Of a DNA stretch of 64,000 nt, positions 1 to 8,748 are shown piece by piece (within the stretch, counting starts at the first letter, position 1; every line of letters begins with the position of its first letter). The position numbers and the translations under genes are program-made. This DNA comes from Cytophagales bacterium (lineage in GTDB: Bacteria; Bacteroidota; Bacteroidia; Cytophagales; Cyclobacteriaceae): NCBI GenBank assembly GCA_033344775.1, contig JAWPMT010000004.1, positions 806,001 through 870,000 of the forward strand. Reading direction: 5' to 3'. The notes beneath the pieces were generated by a model, which saw only the letters and a list, made by a program, of their open reading frames with translations, did not search any database and was not told the origin of the DNA.

Positions 1-800
1 TGATAGTTGTCGACGTGCCAATCATTGTAACCAGATGGTCCTTCCAGATAAATTTCGCCGCCTTCACTTGCTGTGGATGCTTCAGAAATTAGATTTCCGG
101 CTCTTACATCTCCAATGACATGAAGCTTGGTGGTAGGTTGTGCGGTGCCAATACCCACATCACCGGCCCCGGTTATTCGAATGCGTTCTTCAAATCCGGC
201 ATCACTCCCAGAAGTGTGTAATCTAGTCTTAAACGACAACCCGCCACGCCAGGTACTGTTAGCACCTCCACGTTCGTCTACACCAATAATCTTTGCCAAT
301 CCGATAGTAGAAGCAAACTCAATGGCAGGACCGGTGGTTCCTTTGAATTCCGATCCTTCGTTGCGCAAAATCAACATCGGAGCTGTGCCCAGGTCTTCAG
401 GTTTCCTTAATTCCAAAAGCGATAAAGGCTGACTGGTACCAATCCCAATATTTCCATCAGCAGTAATTCTCATGCGCTCATAGAAACCTGCGTCACTACC
501 GAGGGTGTGAACACGTGTCTTGAAAATCAAACCACCTCTGTATGTACTATTGCTACTACCACGCTGGTCATAACCCATGATTTTAGCCAATCCAATCGAC
601 GTAGAAAACTCGATACCTGGCCCCCAATTATTTCCTAAATCTGCACCTGGATTCCTAAGTGATAAGATGGGAGAACTCCCTAAGTCCGGATTGACGAGCA
701 GATCCATTTTATTCCCGCTGGTATCGACATTTATTTGACTGAAACCTGAAAAGACCAGCAGCCCCATGGTCATGGTCAAGAAAATTACTTTAGTTCTCAT
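1..800 (-). CDS. Secreted tail-fibre/S74-type repeat protein, N-terminal part
   Basis: An open frame on the minus strand begins at ATG 798-800 and stays open to the left edge, so the C-terminus is missing. It opens with a clear Sec signal peptide (about 22 residues, hydrophobic core, cleavage after FSGFSQ). Two tandem copies of a roughly 97-residue unit follow, at about residues 40-136 and 137-230. Both contain LRN, IEF, GLAKI, RGG, FKTR, GSDAGF, and end in RIT..G..GIGT.QP. The motif GIGTxxPxxxLHVxG is typical of the stalk of tail-fibre or peptidase S74 chaperone-containing surface proteins in Bacteroidota. The likely role is an extracellular fibre or adhesin. The C-terminal chaperone or sorting domain cannot be seen. 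A -7-like promoter lies about 260 bp upstream. Confidence 0.75.
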   Translation of the reverse strand, partial: MRTKVIFLTMTMGLLVFSGFSQINVDTSGNKMDLLVNPDLGSSPILSLRNPGADLGNNWGPGIEFSTSIGLAKIMGYDQRGSSNSTYRGGLIFKTRVHTLGSDAGFYERMRITADGNIGIGTSQPLSLLELRKPEDLGTAPMLILRNEGSEFKGTTGPAIEFASTIGLAKIIGVDERGGANSTWRGGLSFKTRLHTSGSDAGFEERIRITGAGDVGIGTAQPTTKLHVIGDVRAGNLISEASTASEGGEIYLEGPSGYNDWHVDNY

Positions 801-1003
801 ATTGTTTTCATTTATTCCTTAGTCATTGTCCAATTCAGCTTGTAACTATCGAAATCTTCACCATATCCAGATTTCTACGAATACGAAATCATACAAATCA
901 TTCGAGGTTCCAATACAAGCATGTTCCGTTACATCACCTAAAATGATAGGCTATTGGATGAAATGGAGTGTTTATTTAATTGCCTGGTTTTGCTTAGCTA
1001 TTC

Positions 1004-1057
1004 TAAGAGACATTCAAATGAACTGTCGTTGTTTAAATGTTCATTTGAACTCTCTTA
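1004..1057. promoter_or_regulatory. 18-bp two-part inverted repeat
   Basis: Outer arms TAAGAGA (1004-1010) and TCTCTTA (1051-1057) and inner arms TTCAAATGAAC (1013-1023) and GTTCATTTGAA (1039-1049) are both perfect. They are separated by only one or two unpaired bases. The loop is 15 bases. No T-run follows on either strand, so a terminator is unlikely. On the minus strand it sits directly downstream of a TACATTTG -7 element. It may therefore be the 5' end of a long leader of the surface-repeat gene, or an operator at its start point. Confidence 0.55.
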
Positions 1058-1060
1058 AAA

Positions 1061-1068
1061 CAAATGTA
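1061..1068 (-). promoter_or_regulatory. Candidate -7 promoter element TACATTTG
   Basis: This is an exact match to the Bacteroidota sigma-A -7 consensus TAnnTTTG on the minus strand, pointing to the surface-repeat gene (start at 800). No good -33 TTTG partner is seen at the usual distance, so the call is tentative. Confidence 0.35.
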
Positions 1069-1289
1069 TAATAAAAGTTTCATCTCGAAAAGTAACATGC
1101 CCACAATGAACGATCGTTACTTTTTCAAGGATAGAAGTATTCTTTTAAAAGACGAATGGTACCTACGATTATGAAAATGGACCATACAAACTTTATGATC
1201 CGATCAGGTTCATTGAATCCGTCGCACTTTGGCATATTTCTACAGGCTTTCTTCCTTAGGGGAAGTCGCTAGTTGACAGTTGTATTTAC

Positions 1290-2573
1290 TTAGCCTTTCA
1301 ATGCTACTTCCGTAGCACTAATGATCTTCTTCATTTCTTCCTCGCCAATGGCCGTAGAAATGAACAACGCTTCGTATTGAGAGGGGGCCAAATACACTCC
1401 TTGCTCCAACATGGACCGGAAGTACTTTCCAAACCGCTCAGTATCTGTGCTTTTCGCTGATTCAAAATCAATCACTTTCTGATCGGTAAAGAACAGGGTA
1501 TACATACTACCGATGTGATTGGTCGTATAAGGCAAACTGTATTGCTTCAAAATAGCTTCGATTCCCGAAACAATTTTGCCTGTAATCTCATCTAATTGGG
1601 TGTAAATGGAGGTGTCCTCATTGAGTGTAGACAAGATGGCCAAACCGGCGGCCATGGCTACTGGATTTCCAGAAAGTGTTCCTGCCTGATAAACCGGACC
1701 TGCTGGTGAAACGTAATCCATGATCTCCTTCTTGCCTCCGTAAGCTCCTACAGGCAAGCCTCCGCCGATGATCTTTCCCAGAGTTGTCATGTCGGGAATC
1801 ACTCCTAGTCTTTCCTGAGCGCCGCCTTTTGACAAACGAAATCCAGTCATGACTTCATCAAAAATGAGCACGATCCCTTCCTTCGTACATAGCTCACGCA
1901 AACCTTCCAAAAATCCGGGTTCTGGCAATACGCATCCCATGTTACCTCCTACCGGCTCCACGATGATTGCGGCCACTTCATCTTTGTTATTAGCCACAAG
2001 CGCTTTTACGGCTTCTAAATCATTGAAAGGGGCCAACAAGGTATCCTTCGCTGTTCCTGAAGTAACTCCAGGGCTATCAGGCGTTCCCATGGTAATCGCC
2101 CCGCTTCCTGCAGCAATCAAAAACGAATCACCATGACCATGATAGCAGCCTTCGAATTTGATGAATTTATCTCTTCCGGTAAATCCTCTTGCCACACGAA
2201 CTGCTGACATAGTGGCCTCTGTACCAGAGTTGACCATTCTTACCTTTTCAACTGAAGGGACCATGTCCACAATCAGTTCAGCAATCTCCACTTCTCTCCT
2301 ACCAGGCGCCCCGAAGGATGGGCTGTCTTTTACGGCATCAAATACCGCTTTTTCAACTGCTTCATGTGCATGTCCCAGGATCATCGGCCCCCAGGAATTG
2401 ATCATATCAATATATGCATGACCATCTTCATCATAGAGATAGGCACCTTTGGCCGATTTGATGAATAGCGGATTACCGCCTACGGCGTTAAATGCGCGTA
2501 CTGGCGAATTGACCCCACCGGGTATCACCAACTGCGCCTTGTCAAAAAGCGCTTTACTCTTCGAATGATCCAT
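1290..2573 (-). CDS. hemL: Glutamate-1-semialdehyde 2,1-aminomutase
   Basis: A class III PLP aminotransferase fold that converts glutamate-1-semialdehyde to 5-aminolevulinate in the C5 haem/tetrapyrrole pathway. It acts in the cytoplasm, usually as a dimer. Its 427 residues match the family length. Diagnostic segments are the N-terminal IPGGVNSPVRAF, YHGHGDSF, the metal-free cofactor segment IFDEVMTGFR, and TLGKIIGGGLPVGA, whose lysine (about residue 265) binds PLP. The start at 2573 overlaps the end of the upstream gene by 20 bp, which suggests translational coupling within the guaA block. No strong terminator is visible after the stop. Confidence 0.97.
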   Translation of the reverse strand: MDHSKSKALFDKAQLVIPGGVNSPVRAFNAVGGNPLFIKSAKGAYLYDEDGHAYIDMINSWGPMILGHAHEAVEKAVFDAVKDSPSFGAPGRREVEIAELIVDMVPSVEKVRMVNSGTEATMSAVRVARGFTGRDKFIKFEGCYHGHGDSFLIAAGSGAITMGTPDSPGVTSGTAKDTLLAPFNDLEAVKALVANNKDEVAAIIVEPVGGNMGCVLPEPGFLEGLRELCTKEGIVLIFDEVMTGFRLSKGGAQERLGVIPDMTTLGKIIGGGLPVGAYGGKKEIMDYVSPAGPVYQAGTLSGNPVAMAAGLAILSTLNEDTSIYTQLDEITGKIVSGIEAILKQYSLPYTTNHIGSMYTLFFTDQKVIDFESAKSTDTERFGKYFRSMLEQGVYLAPSQYEALFISTAIGEEEMKKIISATEVALKG

Positions 2574-4425
2574 CTGAATTTGTGACCGGACTTAACCGGC
2601 TGTTTTTGAAGCTAATGATAGGGACGATCTGATTGTCGTTATTAATACCAAACTCATAACCACTCATGGTGGTTCCCGAATAAAATCCTTCCCTCAGAAA
2701 GCCATTCTGGAAATACTTGCCATGTTTATGCAGCATCATTCCAAGATATTTCAGAGATTCATATCCGAAGAAGACGAAATCTGAAGGAATGCTTGCGTAG
2801 GTATTGATGGCCCGCTGATATAAGGCCTTATAGGCTTCACTTCGTTTATTGATAAATTCAGGGTAAGCCAACTCTACATCTAATCGTTCGAATTGTTCAT
2901 AGTCAATGACCTTGAAGTCAATCCAGTTCCCATAGCCCAGTAGGCCAATGGAGTCTGGTCGGCTTTCGATGGCACTTATAAAATTGTTCACAATGCCATT
3001 GTCTCTGGAAGAAACCATGATATGACCAATGCTGTCTTCGATTACATTGAACTTCATCTCGTAATAAACCAGGGAATCACCTTCTGTTTCTTCTTCTTCA
3101 CTAATGATGAGGTATTCCATCTCTATCTCTGATTCCGGATCTATCTTTCGGTTCTTAATGAATCGACCTGGTATCTCCATCAAAGAATCCACTTCTTCCA
3201 TGGTCGCGATGTATTCTTCATGCTGCTCAATGAGAGAATCCAGAATGGGGCGACTGGTCTCATTATCGATGGATCGATAATCCAGCACTTCAAAGCCTGC
3301 TTCTTCGATGACGTTTTTATAATTCAATGCAACGATGGAATCACGATCATTGCTAGAGAAATAAACCAGTGCCCGGTTATTTTCCGGGAACCGAACCTGG
3401 GCTCGTTCAGCTAGTTTCACGCCAATCGTAGGGTATCCCGCTTTAAGCAAATACCCAAAATCATTTCCGTCTACCACGGTTTGATTGGAAGAAACCGGAT
3501 TGACCATATTGATTTGATGCGCTGCGGAGTATGCTTTAACAACTTCAAGAGGACCCGGTAGTAGTGGTCCAATGATCAAATCGCTCTCTTTCAATGAAGG
3601 ATTGAGCAACAACTTCTGAGTCTCTTGTGCACTACGCTTGGTATCATAAGGATAAAGATCGATAACAAGGCCTAAGGAATCCAATTCCTGCTGTGCCAGC
3701 AGCATTCCCTGATAGAAATCCACAATGATCTTATTTGATAGTATTGGCCCGGGAGCTTCAAGGCTATCAAACATGAACGGTAGCATCACAGCAATGGAAT
3801 ACGAAGGCCTTCGCACTTCCGCATTACTTACTTCGGAGTAATCTTCAACATCCAATTCATAACGCTGGATCAACTCTTTCAACAATGCAAAATCCTCCTG
3901 TGAAGATCGATCCAGCTTTTTAGCTAATTCTGTTACAACCAGCCGGTCTTCTGGGAATTCCTCCTTCAATACTTTTAGCTGTTCCAACGATGCCCGTGGA
4001 ATATATCTTTGACGCAATTCATCCAGATTATTCGAGAATCGGTCCCTATACTCCTGGGTGTATCTCAACCCGTCTGTATATTCCTCGCGTTCAAAATGGG
4101 TCTTTGTCAGCCAGAAATAAACATCTGGCAATTGATCCCAGGTGGGATTGTTCGAAATAATAAGTTTCCAAACAGAAATAGCCGCTGCCTTTTCATTTTG
4201 TCGATAAGCCGCCAGGCCGGTATAAAAAGTAGCGTAGGAACCAAAAGCAGGATCATCTGATAAAGCCGCAAAAGCACTTCTGGCAGAAGCATATTGTTCC
4301 TCCCTAAAGAGCCGCTTAGCTTCTAAAAATTCAGATTGTGACACCTGAGCAATAGAAATTATGCCAGACATCAGGAAAAACAATGGAAGGAAGATTCTTT
4401 TCAAAATAGGCCGGATTAAACGCAT
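2554..4425 (-). CDS. Exported TPR plus periplasmic-binding-fold protein
   Basis: This 623-residue protein starts with an uncleaved or Sec signal segment (residues 1-27, ending ISIAQ). Degenerate TPR helices follow to about residue 190. From about residue 208 it has a type I periplasmic-binding fold (SIAVMLPF, DFYQGMLLAQ, LIIGPLLPGP, NPVSSNQ, VFFGYESLKYLG). Related Bacteroidota proteins sit next to guaA and usually carry LysM repeats at the N-terminus. Here TPR-like helices take that place. TPR plus periplasmic-binding architecture recalls LpoA, the activator of penicillin-binding protein 1A, so a cell-wall role is plausible but inferred. It lies 15 bp after guaA and overlaps hemL by 20 bp, so the three genes look co-transcribed. 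Confidence 0.7.
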   Translation of the reverse strand: MRLIRPILKRIFLPLFFLMSGIISIAQVSQSEFLEAKRLFREEQYASARSAFAALSDDPAFGSYATFYTGLAAYRQNEKAAAISVWKLIISNNPTWDQLPDVYFWLTKTHFEREEYTDGLRYTQEYRDRFSNNLDELRQRYIPRASLEQLKVLKEEFPEDRLVVTELAKKLDRSSQEDFALLKELIQRYELDVEDYSEVSNAEVRRPSYSIAVMLPFMFDSLEAPGPILSNKIIVDFYQGMLLAQQELDSLGLVIDLYPYDTKRSAQETQKLLLNPSLKESDLIIGPLLPGPLEVVKAYSAAHQINMVNPVSSNQTVVDGNDFGYLLKAGYPTIGVKLAERAQVRFPENNRALVYFSSNDRDSIVALNYKNVIEEAGFEVLDYRSIDNETSRPILDSLIEQHEEYIATMEEVDSLMEIPGRFIKNRKIDPESEIEMEYLIISEEEETEGDSLVYYEMKFNVIEDSIGHIMVSSRDNGIVNNFISAIESRPDSIGLLGYGNWIDFKVIDYEQFERLDVELAYPEFINKRSEAYKALYQRAINTYASIPSDFVFFGYESLKYLGMMLHKHGKYFQNGFLREGFYSGTTMSGYEFGINNDNQIVPIISFKNSRLSPVTNSDGSFEE

Positions 4426-4440
4426 GGTGAATTTAACTAA

Positions 4441-5964
4441 TCATTCCCATTCGATGGTTGCCGGTGGCTTAGAACTGATATCATAAACCACGCGGTTGAT
4501 CCCTTTTACCTGATTGATGATCTTATTGGAAACTCTTCCCAGAAAATCATACGGCAAATGGCACCAATCTGCTGTCATACCATCCAGGCTGCTTACTGCA
4601 CGCAATGCTACTACTCGCTCGTAAGTGCGCTCATCCCCCATCACTCCGACAGACTGCACAGGCAATAACATCGCTCCGGCTTGCCATACATCATCGTACA
4701 GACCTTCCTCTTTCAATCCATTGATGAATATATGATCCACTTCTTGCAGTATCTGTACTTTATCCGCCGTGATATCCCCGAGAATTCGAATGCCAAGGCC
4801 AGGACCTGGGAATGGGTGTCGCCCCAGGATGTTGTCCGGGATTTCCAGAGAGCGTCCTACGCGTCGAACGCCATCCTTGAACAATGTCTTCAAAGGCTCC
4901 ACCACCTTCAATTTCATGCGCTCCGGCAAACCACCCACATTGTGATGTGATTTGATGGTGACGGAGGGGCCGCCCACGGAAACAGACTCAATGATGTCAG
5001 GGTAAATGGTTCCCTGTCCTAGCCATTTCACCTCCTGAATGCGATGAGCTTCTTCGTCAAATACTTCGATAAACGTGCGCCCAATAGCTTTCCGCTTGTC
5101 TTCGGGATCGGTCAAACCAGCTAAGGCACTGTAGAACCGATCTTTAGCATCTACACCTTTTACATTCAGTCCCATCTGCTGGTAGCTCTCCAGCACATCT
5201 TCAAATTCATTTTTACGAAGCAAGCCATTATCAACAAAAATGCAAAACAAGTTAGCCCCGATGGCCTTGTGGATCAATTCTGCAGCAACAGAGGAATCCA
5301 CGCCTCCGGAGAGTCCCATGACCACCTTATCCTCTCCTAATTGTTCCTTCAATTCCTGAACGGTACTTTCTACAAACTGTGCAGGCGTCCAGGTCTGATT
5401 AGCACCACAGATCCCTACTACAAAGTTGTGTAGCAGTTGTTTTCCCTGCACACTGTGCGTTACCTCAGGGTGGAATTGAATACCGTAGGTAGGCTCCCCT
5501 TCAATGTGATAGGCCGCCACAGGAATATCTTTGGTATGGGCAATGGTAGTGAAATTTGAAGGCAGATTGGTGATGGTATCACCGTGCGACATCCAAACCT
5601 GACTGTCGTTATCAATTCCCTCAAACAATTCGTTAGATCCATTTACTTCAATGGATGATCGACCATACTCGCGATGTGCCGACCGGGCCACCCTACCTCC
5701 GGCCTTATGAGCCAATAATTGTGCTCCGTAACAAACACCCAGTACCGGAAGGCTTCCAAGGCGTTGCCTATCGATATCTGGTGCCTGATCCTCCAATACA
5801 GAACAAGGACTTCCGCTCAGTATTACACCTTTGACGGAATCGTCAGGGTCTGGAAAATTACTGAATGGATGTATCTCGCAATAAACATTGAGTTCGCGTA
5901 CTCTTCTGGCAATAAGCTGCGTATATTGCGAGCCGAAATCCAGGATCAGAACTTTTTCTAACAT
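4441..5964 (-). CDS. guaA: GMP synthase (glutamine-hydrolysing)
   Basis: This enzyme converts XMP to GMP using ATP and glutamine, the last step of guanine nucleotide synthesis. The N-terminal class I glutamine amidotransferase has [12 protein letters not shown] at the start, the nucleophile in GVCYGAQ (about residue 79), and the His/Glu pair in FHPEVTHS. The ATP pyrophosphatase domain has the PP-loop SGGVDSS near residue 220. The C-terminal dimerisation domain ends with the conserved PPATIEWE. Length (507) is slightly short of the usual 510-525 but no motif is missing. A TAATTTTG -7 element ends five bases before the ATG, so the mRNA may be leaderless or nearly so. It heads the guaA/periplasmic-binding/hemL block. 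Confidence 0.98.
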   Translation of the reverse strand: MLEKVLILDFGSQYTQLIARRVRELNVYCEIHPFSNFPDPDDSVKGVILSGSPCSVLEDQAPDIDRQRLGSLPVLGVCYGAQLLAHKAGGRVARSAHREYGRSSIEVNGSNELFEGIDNDSQVWMSHGDTITNLPSNFTTIAHTKDIPVAAYHIEGEPTYGIQFHPEVTHSVQGKQLLHNFVVGICGANQTWTPAQFVESTVQELKEQLGEDKVVMGLSGGVDSSVAAELIHKAIGANLFCIFVDNGLLRKNEFEDVLESYQQMGLNVKGVDAKDRFYSALAGLTDPEDKRKAIGRTFIEVFDEEAHRIQEVKWLGQGTIYPDIIESVSVGGPSVTIKSHHNVGGLPERMKLKVVEPLKTLFKDGVRRVGRSLEIPDNILGRHPFPGPGLGIRILGDITADKVQILQEVDHIFINGLKEEGLYDDVWQAGAMLLPVQSVGVMGDERTYERVVALRAVSSLDGMTADWCHLPYDFLGRVSNKIINQVKGINRVVYDISSKPPATIEWE

Positions 5965-5969
5965 GGCCG

Positions 5970-5977
5970 CAAAATTA
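5970..5977 (-). promoter_or_regulatory. -7 promoter element of guaA (TAATTTTG)
   Basis: This is an exact TAnnTTTG match on the minus strand, five bases upstream of the guaA ATG. With the usual 5-7 base distance to the transcript start, transcription would begin at or next to the start codon. Confidence 0.5.
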
Positions 5978-6102
5978 GGCAGAGTCCTGATATGTTACCA
6001 GTCTTCCGAACGCATAAAATCGGAAGTTTAGAAAAGTCAAAACCATATGCGATTTCAAAAGGTTTCAAAACCTGTTTCACCGTCAATTTCGCAAGTTGTA
6101 AG

Positions 6103-8724
6103 ATGTCCAAAGAGAAAGAAAGATTAGCAGAAGAATGTGAGGATACCCCTTGGAAGATTTGGGGGCCTTATCTTTCAGAAAGGCAGTGGGCCACCGTTCG
6201 AGAAGACTATACGGAACATGGCAATGCCTGGGAAGGAGTGATCCATGACCATGCCCGCAGTAAGGCTTACCGATGGGGTGAAGACGGTATTGGTGGATTC
6301 AGCAACACGGATCAGCGCATCTGTTTTTCGTGGGCTTTCTGGAATGGCAAAGATCCCATTCTGAAAGAGCGCTTGTTCGGACTGACAGGTTCGGAGGGCA
6401 ATCATGGCGAGGATGTAAAGGAGCTGTACTATTATCTCGACAGTACACCTACGCATTCTTACATGAAGATGCTTTACAAGTATCCTATGATGGAATATCC
6501 CTATGCGCAACTGGTGGATGAGAACACCAAACGCTCGCATAAAGACAGGGAATATGAATTGATCGACACGGGGATTTTCGATGACGACAAGTACTTCGAT
6601 ATCTTTCTGGAATACGCCAAAAATACCCCTACCGATTGCCTTTTTCGTGCAACAGCACACAATCGATATAACGAAACGGCAGATCTTTTTATCTTACCAA
6701 CCGTGTGGTTTCGAAATACCTGGTCATCTCGCCGGGATCCGGTCCGGCCACGCCTATTTCTAAAAGACTCACAAACCATTCAGGTGGATCATCATTTATT
6801 GGGGACATATTACATGTACTTAAGTGAAGAAGTCGAGGAAGTGGTATTCACTGACAATGAGACCAATCGAGAGCGGCTTTACGGCATCAAAAACACAGCT
6901 ACTTATTTCAAAGATGCTTTCCATGAATACCTGATCAATGAGGAAAAGGTGATCAATGACAAGCAATTTGGTACCAAATCGGCAGGGATCTACCGACTCA
7001 AGGTAAAGCCTAATGCACCAACGGAAGTCAAGGTCCGACTCAGCAATCAACCTCTCGTAGACCCATTTGGTGATTTTGATCAAATCTTTCAGAGTCGTCT
7101 GGATGAAGCCGATGAATTTTATGGACAGATTCAACAGAAAGTAACTCACAAAGAGCTTTGCAACATCCAACGTCAAGCTTTCGCTGGCATGATGTGGAGC
7201 AAACAGTTCTATTATTACAACATGCAAAACTGGTTGCATGGTGATCCCGGAAGACATGATCCTCCGGCCAATCGCAAGCATGGTCGTAACAAGGATTGGG
7301 AACATCTGTTCAACTACCACATCATCTCCATGCCAGATAAATGGGAATACCCCTGGTATGCTGCGTGGGACCTGGCTTTTCATTGTTTGCCCATTGCCAG
7401 GATCGATCCGGAATTTGCCAAAAATCAACTGCTTTTACTGCTCAATGAACGTTACCAGCATCCAAATGGACAGATCCCGGCTTATGAATGGAACTTTAGC
7501 GATGTAAACCCTCCGGTACATGCATGGGCCGTATTACGCGTCTATCAGATCGATAAGGAAATGTCCGGCAAAGCAGACCTGGACTTTCTACAGAAGTGCT
7601 TTCACAAACTGATCATCAACTTCACCTGGTGGGTGAATCGCAAAGATGAAGACGGTAACAACCTCTTCGAAGGTGGATTTCTTGGACTGGATAATATTGG
7701 GGTCTTTGATCGCAATCACCAGATCTTCGAAAACTCCCGGCTGGAGCAGGCAGACAGTACGAGTTGGATGGCCATGTTCGCCTTGAATATGCTGAAGATC
7801 TCCCTGGACCTGGCCATGGAATACCCGGTGTATCAGGACATGTCGATCAAGTTTTTTGAGCACTTCCTCTACATCTCGGCAGCGATGAACGATGTAGGAC
7901 AAAATCACATTGATCTGTGGGATGATGAGGACGAGTTCTACTACGACATCATACGCAGACCGGATGCTCAAGACCAGCAAATGAAGGTGAGATCAATGGT
8001 AGGTCTGATCCCTTTGTACGCGGTAGAAATCCTCGATGGCGAAGCTTATGCCAGGCTACCGGAGTTCAGAAAGAAGCTTGACTTACTACTCAAAGAACGA
8101 CAACACTTGTCGAAATTGGTGTCACGCTGGGGCGAAGAGGGAAAAAACCACAACCGCCTATTAAGTATCGTTCGGATCCATCGCATGAAACGAATCCTGG
8201 AACGCATGCTGGATACTGAAGAGTTCCTATCGCCTTATGGCATTCGTGCGCTATCTAAATACCATGAAAAGCACCCGTATGAATTCCCTTTGAAAGACGA
8301 GGTATTACGTGTAGCTTATTTGCCCGGTGAATCCGACAGCTCATTCTTTGGCGGAAACTCCAACTGGCGAGGACCGGTATGGTTCCCTGTGAATTACCTG
8401 TTGCTGGAATCCATGTCAAGATTCGATCAGTTTTATGGAGAAGGATTCACCATTGAATACCCGACCGGATCGGGAGAAAAGAAAACACTTCAGGAAATTG
8501 CGCATCAAGTTTGTTGGCGAATGTTTGAGATATTTTTGCCCAACAAGGAAGGGAACCGGCCGCTCTATGCGGATCAAAAGAAATTTCAGGAAGATCCACA
8601 TTTCAAAGATTACATACTCTTTTACGAATATTTCCATGCGGATTCCGGTGAAGGCCTGGGAGCAGCCCACCAAACAGGCTGGACTGGTTTAGTGGCTGAA
8701 ATGATCCATCGATACTATAACTGA
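6103..8724 (+). CDS. GH63/MGH1-like glucosidase
   Basis: This is a large (alpha/alpha)6-barrel glycoside hydrolase of about 873 residues. It resembles bacterial proteins labelled glucosidase or mannosylglycerate hydrolase-like (clan GH-G, family 63). Visible family blocks include WGEDGIGGFSN near residue 60, the HRYNETADLFILPT strand, HGDPGRHDPP, the WEYPWYAAWDLAFHC motif with its candidate catalytic Asp, the NGQIPAYEWNFSD block, and the C-terminal NSNWRGPVWFPVNYLL. No signal peptide is seen, so it should act in the cytoplasm on an alpha-linked sugar such as a compatible solute or storage oligosaccharide. The frame extends upstream to ATG 5992, but the family similarity begins at ATG 6103 (MSKEKERL), which I prefer. 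It is divergent from guaA. Confidence 0.8.
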   Translation: MSKEKERLAEECEDTPWKIWGPYLSERQWATVREDYTEHGNAWEGVIHDHARSKAYRWGEDGIGGFSNTDQRICFSWAFWNGKDPILKERLFGLTGSEGNHGEDVKELYYYLDSTPTHSYMKMLYKYPMMEYPYAQLVDENTKRSHKDREYELIDTGIFDDDKYFDIFLEYAKNTPTDCLFRATAHNRYNETADLFILPTVWFRNTWSSRRDPVRPRLFLKDSQTIQVDHHLLGTYYMYLSEEVEEVVFTDNETNRERLYGIKNTATYFKDAFHEYLINEEKVINDKQFGTKSAGIYRLKVKPNAPTEVKVRLSNQPLVDPFGDFDQIFQSRLDEADEFYGQIQQKVTHKELCNIQRQAFAGMMWSKQFYYYNMQNWLHGDPGRHDPPANRKHGRNKDWEHLFNYHIISMPDKWEYPWYAAWDLAFHCLPIARIDPEFAKNQLLLLLNERYQHPNGQIPAYEWNFSDVNPPVHAWAVLRVYQIDKEMSGKADLDFLQKCFHKLIINFTWWVNRKDEDGNNLFEGGFLGLDNIGVFDRNHQIFENSRLEQADSTSWMAMFALNMLKISLDLAMEYPVYQDMSIKFFEHFLYISAAMNDVGQNHIDLWDDEDEFYYDIIRRPDAQDQQMKVRSMVGLIPLYAVEILDGEAYARLPEFRKKLDLLLKERQHLSKLVSRWGEEGKNHNRLLSIVRIHRMKRILERMLDTEEFLSPYGIRALSKYHEKHPYEFPLKDEVLRVAYLPGESDSSFFGGNSNWRGPVWFPVNYLLLESMSRFDQFYGEGFTIEYPTGSGEKKTLQEIAHQVCWRMFEIFLPNKEGNRPLYADQKKFQEDPHFKDYILFYEYFHADSGEGLGAAHQTGWTGLVAEMIHRYYN

Positions 8725-8736
8725 CCGAACAAGCGT

Positions 8737-8744
8737 TAAATTTG
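8737..8744 (+). promoter_or_regulatory. -7 promoter element TAAATTTG before the sensor kinase
   Basis: This is an exact TAnnTTTG match ending five bases before ATG 8749. The spacing resembles that at guaA and suggests a leaderless or near-leaderless transcript for the sensor kinase. Confidence 0.45.
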
Positions 8745-8748
8745 CTCC

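Larger units (their letters stand above)
801..1289. other. Intergenic gap between surface-repeat gene and hemL
   Basis: No credible gene lies here. A short plus-strand frame (826-1071) has no recognisable domain and a composition unlike its neighbours. The gap holds a strong inverted repeat (1004-1057), a Bacteroidota -7-like element on the minus strand (1061-1068), and a weaker pair of arms, AAAAGTAAC and GTTACTTTT, near 1088-1122. It probably serves as the long upstream region of the surface-repeat gene and the downstream region of hemL. Confidence 0.6.

Noticed and set aside
127-432. 101-residue plus-strand frame at the left edge
   Set aside because: It is antisense to the repeat protein on the minus strand, which has a signal peptide and clear repeats.
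1-800. Prophage edge, because of tail-fibre-like repeats
   Set aside because: No phage structural, lysis or integrase gene is near, and the protein has a bacterial signal peptide.
826-1071. 81-residue plus-strand open frame in the gap before hemL
   Set aside because: It spans the inverted repeat and promoter-like element, has unusual Cys/Asn-rich composition and no recognisable motif.
1088-1122. AAAAGTAAC/GTTACTTTT arms as a terminator of hemL
   Set aside because: The loop is about 19 bases, the stem is AT-rich, and it lies about 170 bp from the stop; too weak to call.
5992-6102. N-terminal extension of the GH63-like glucosidase
   Set aside because: The extension has no signal-peptide pattern or family similarity; the ATG at 6103 begins the conserved part.
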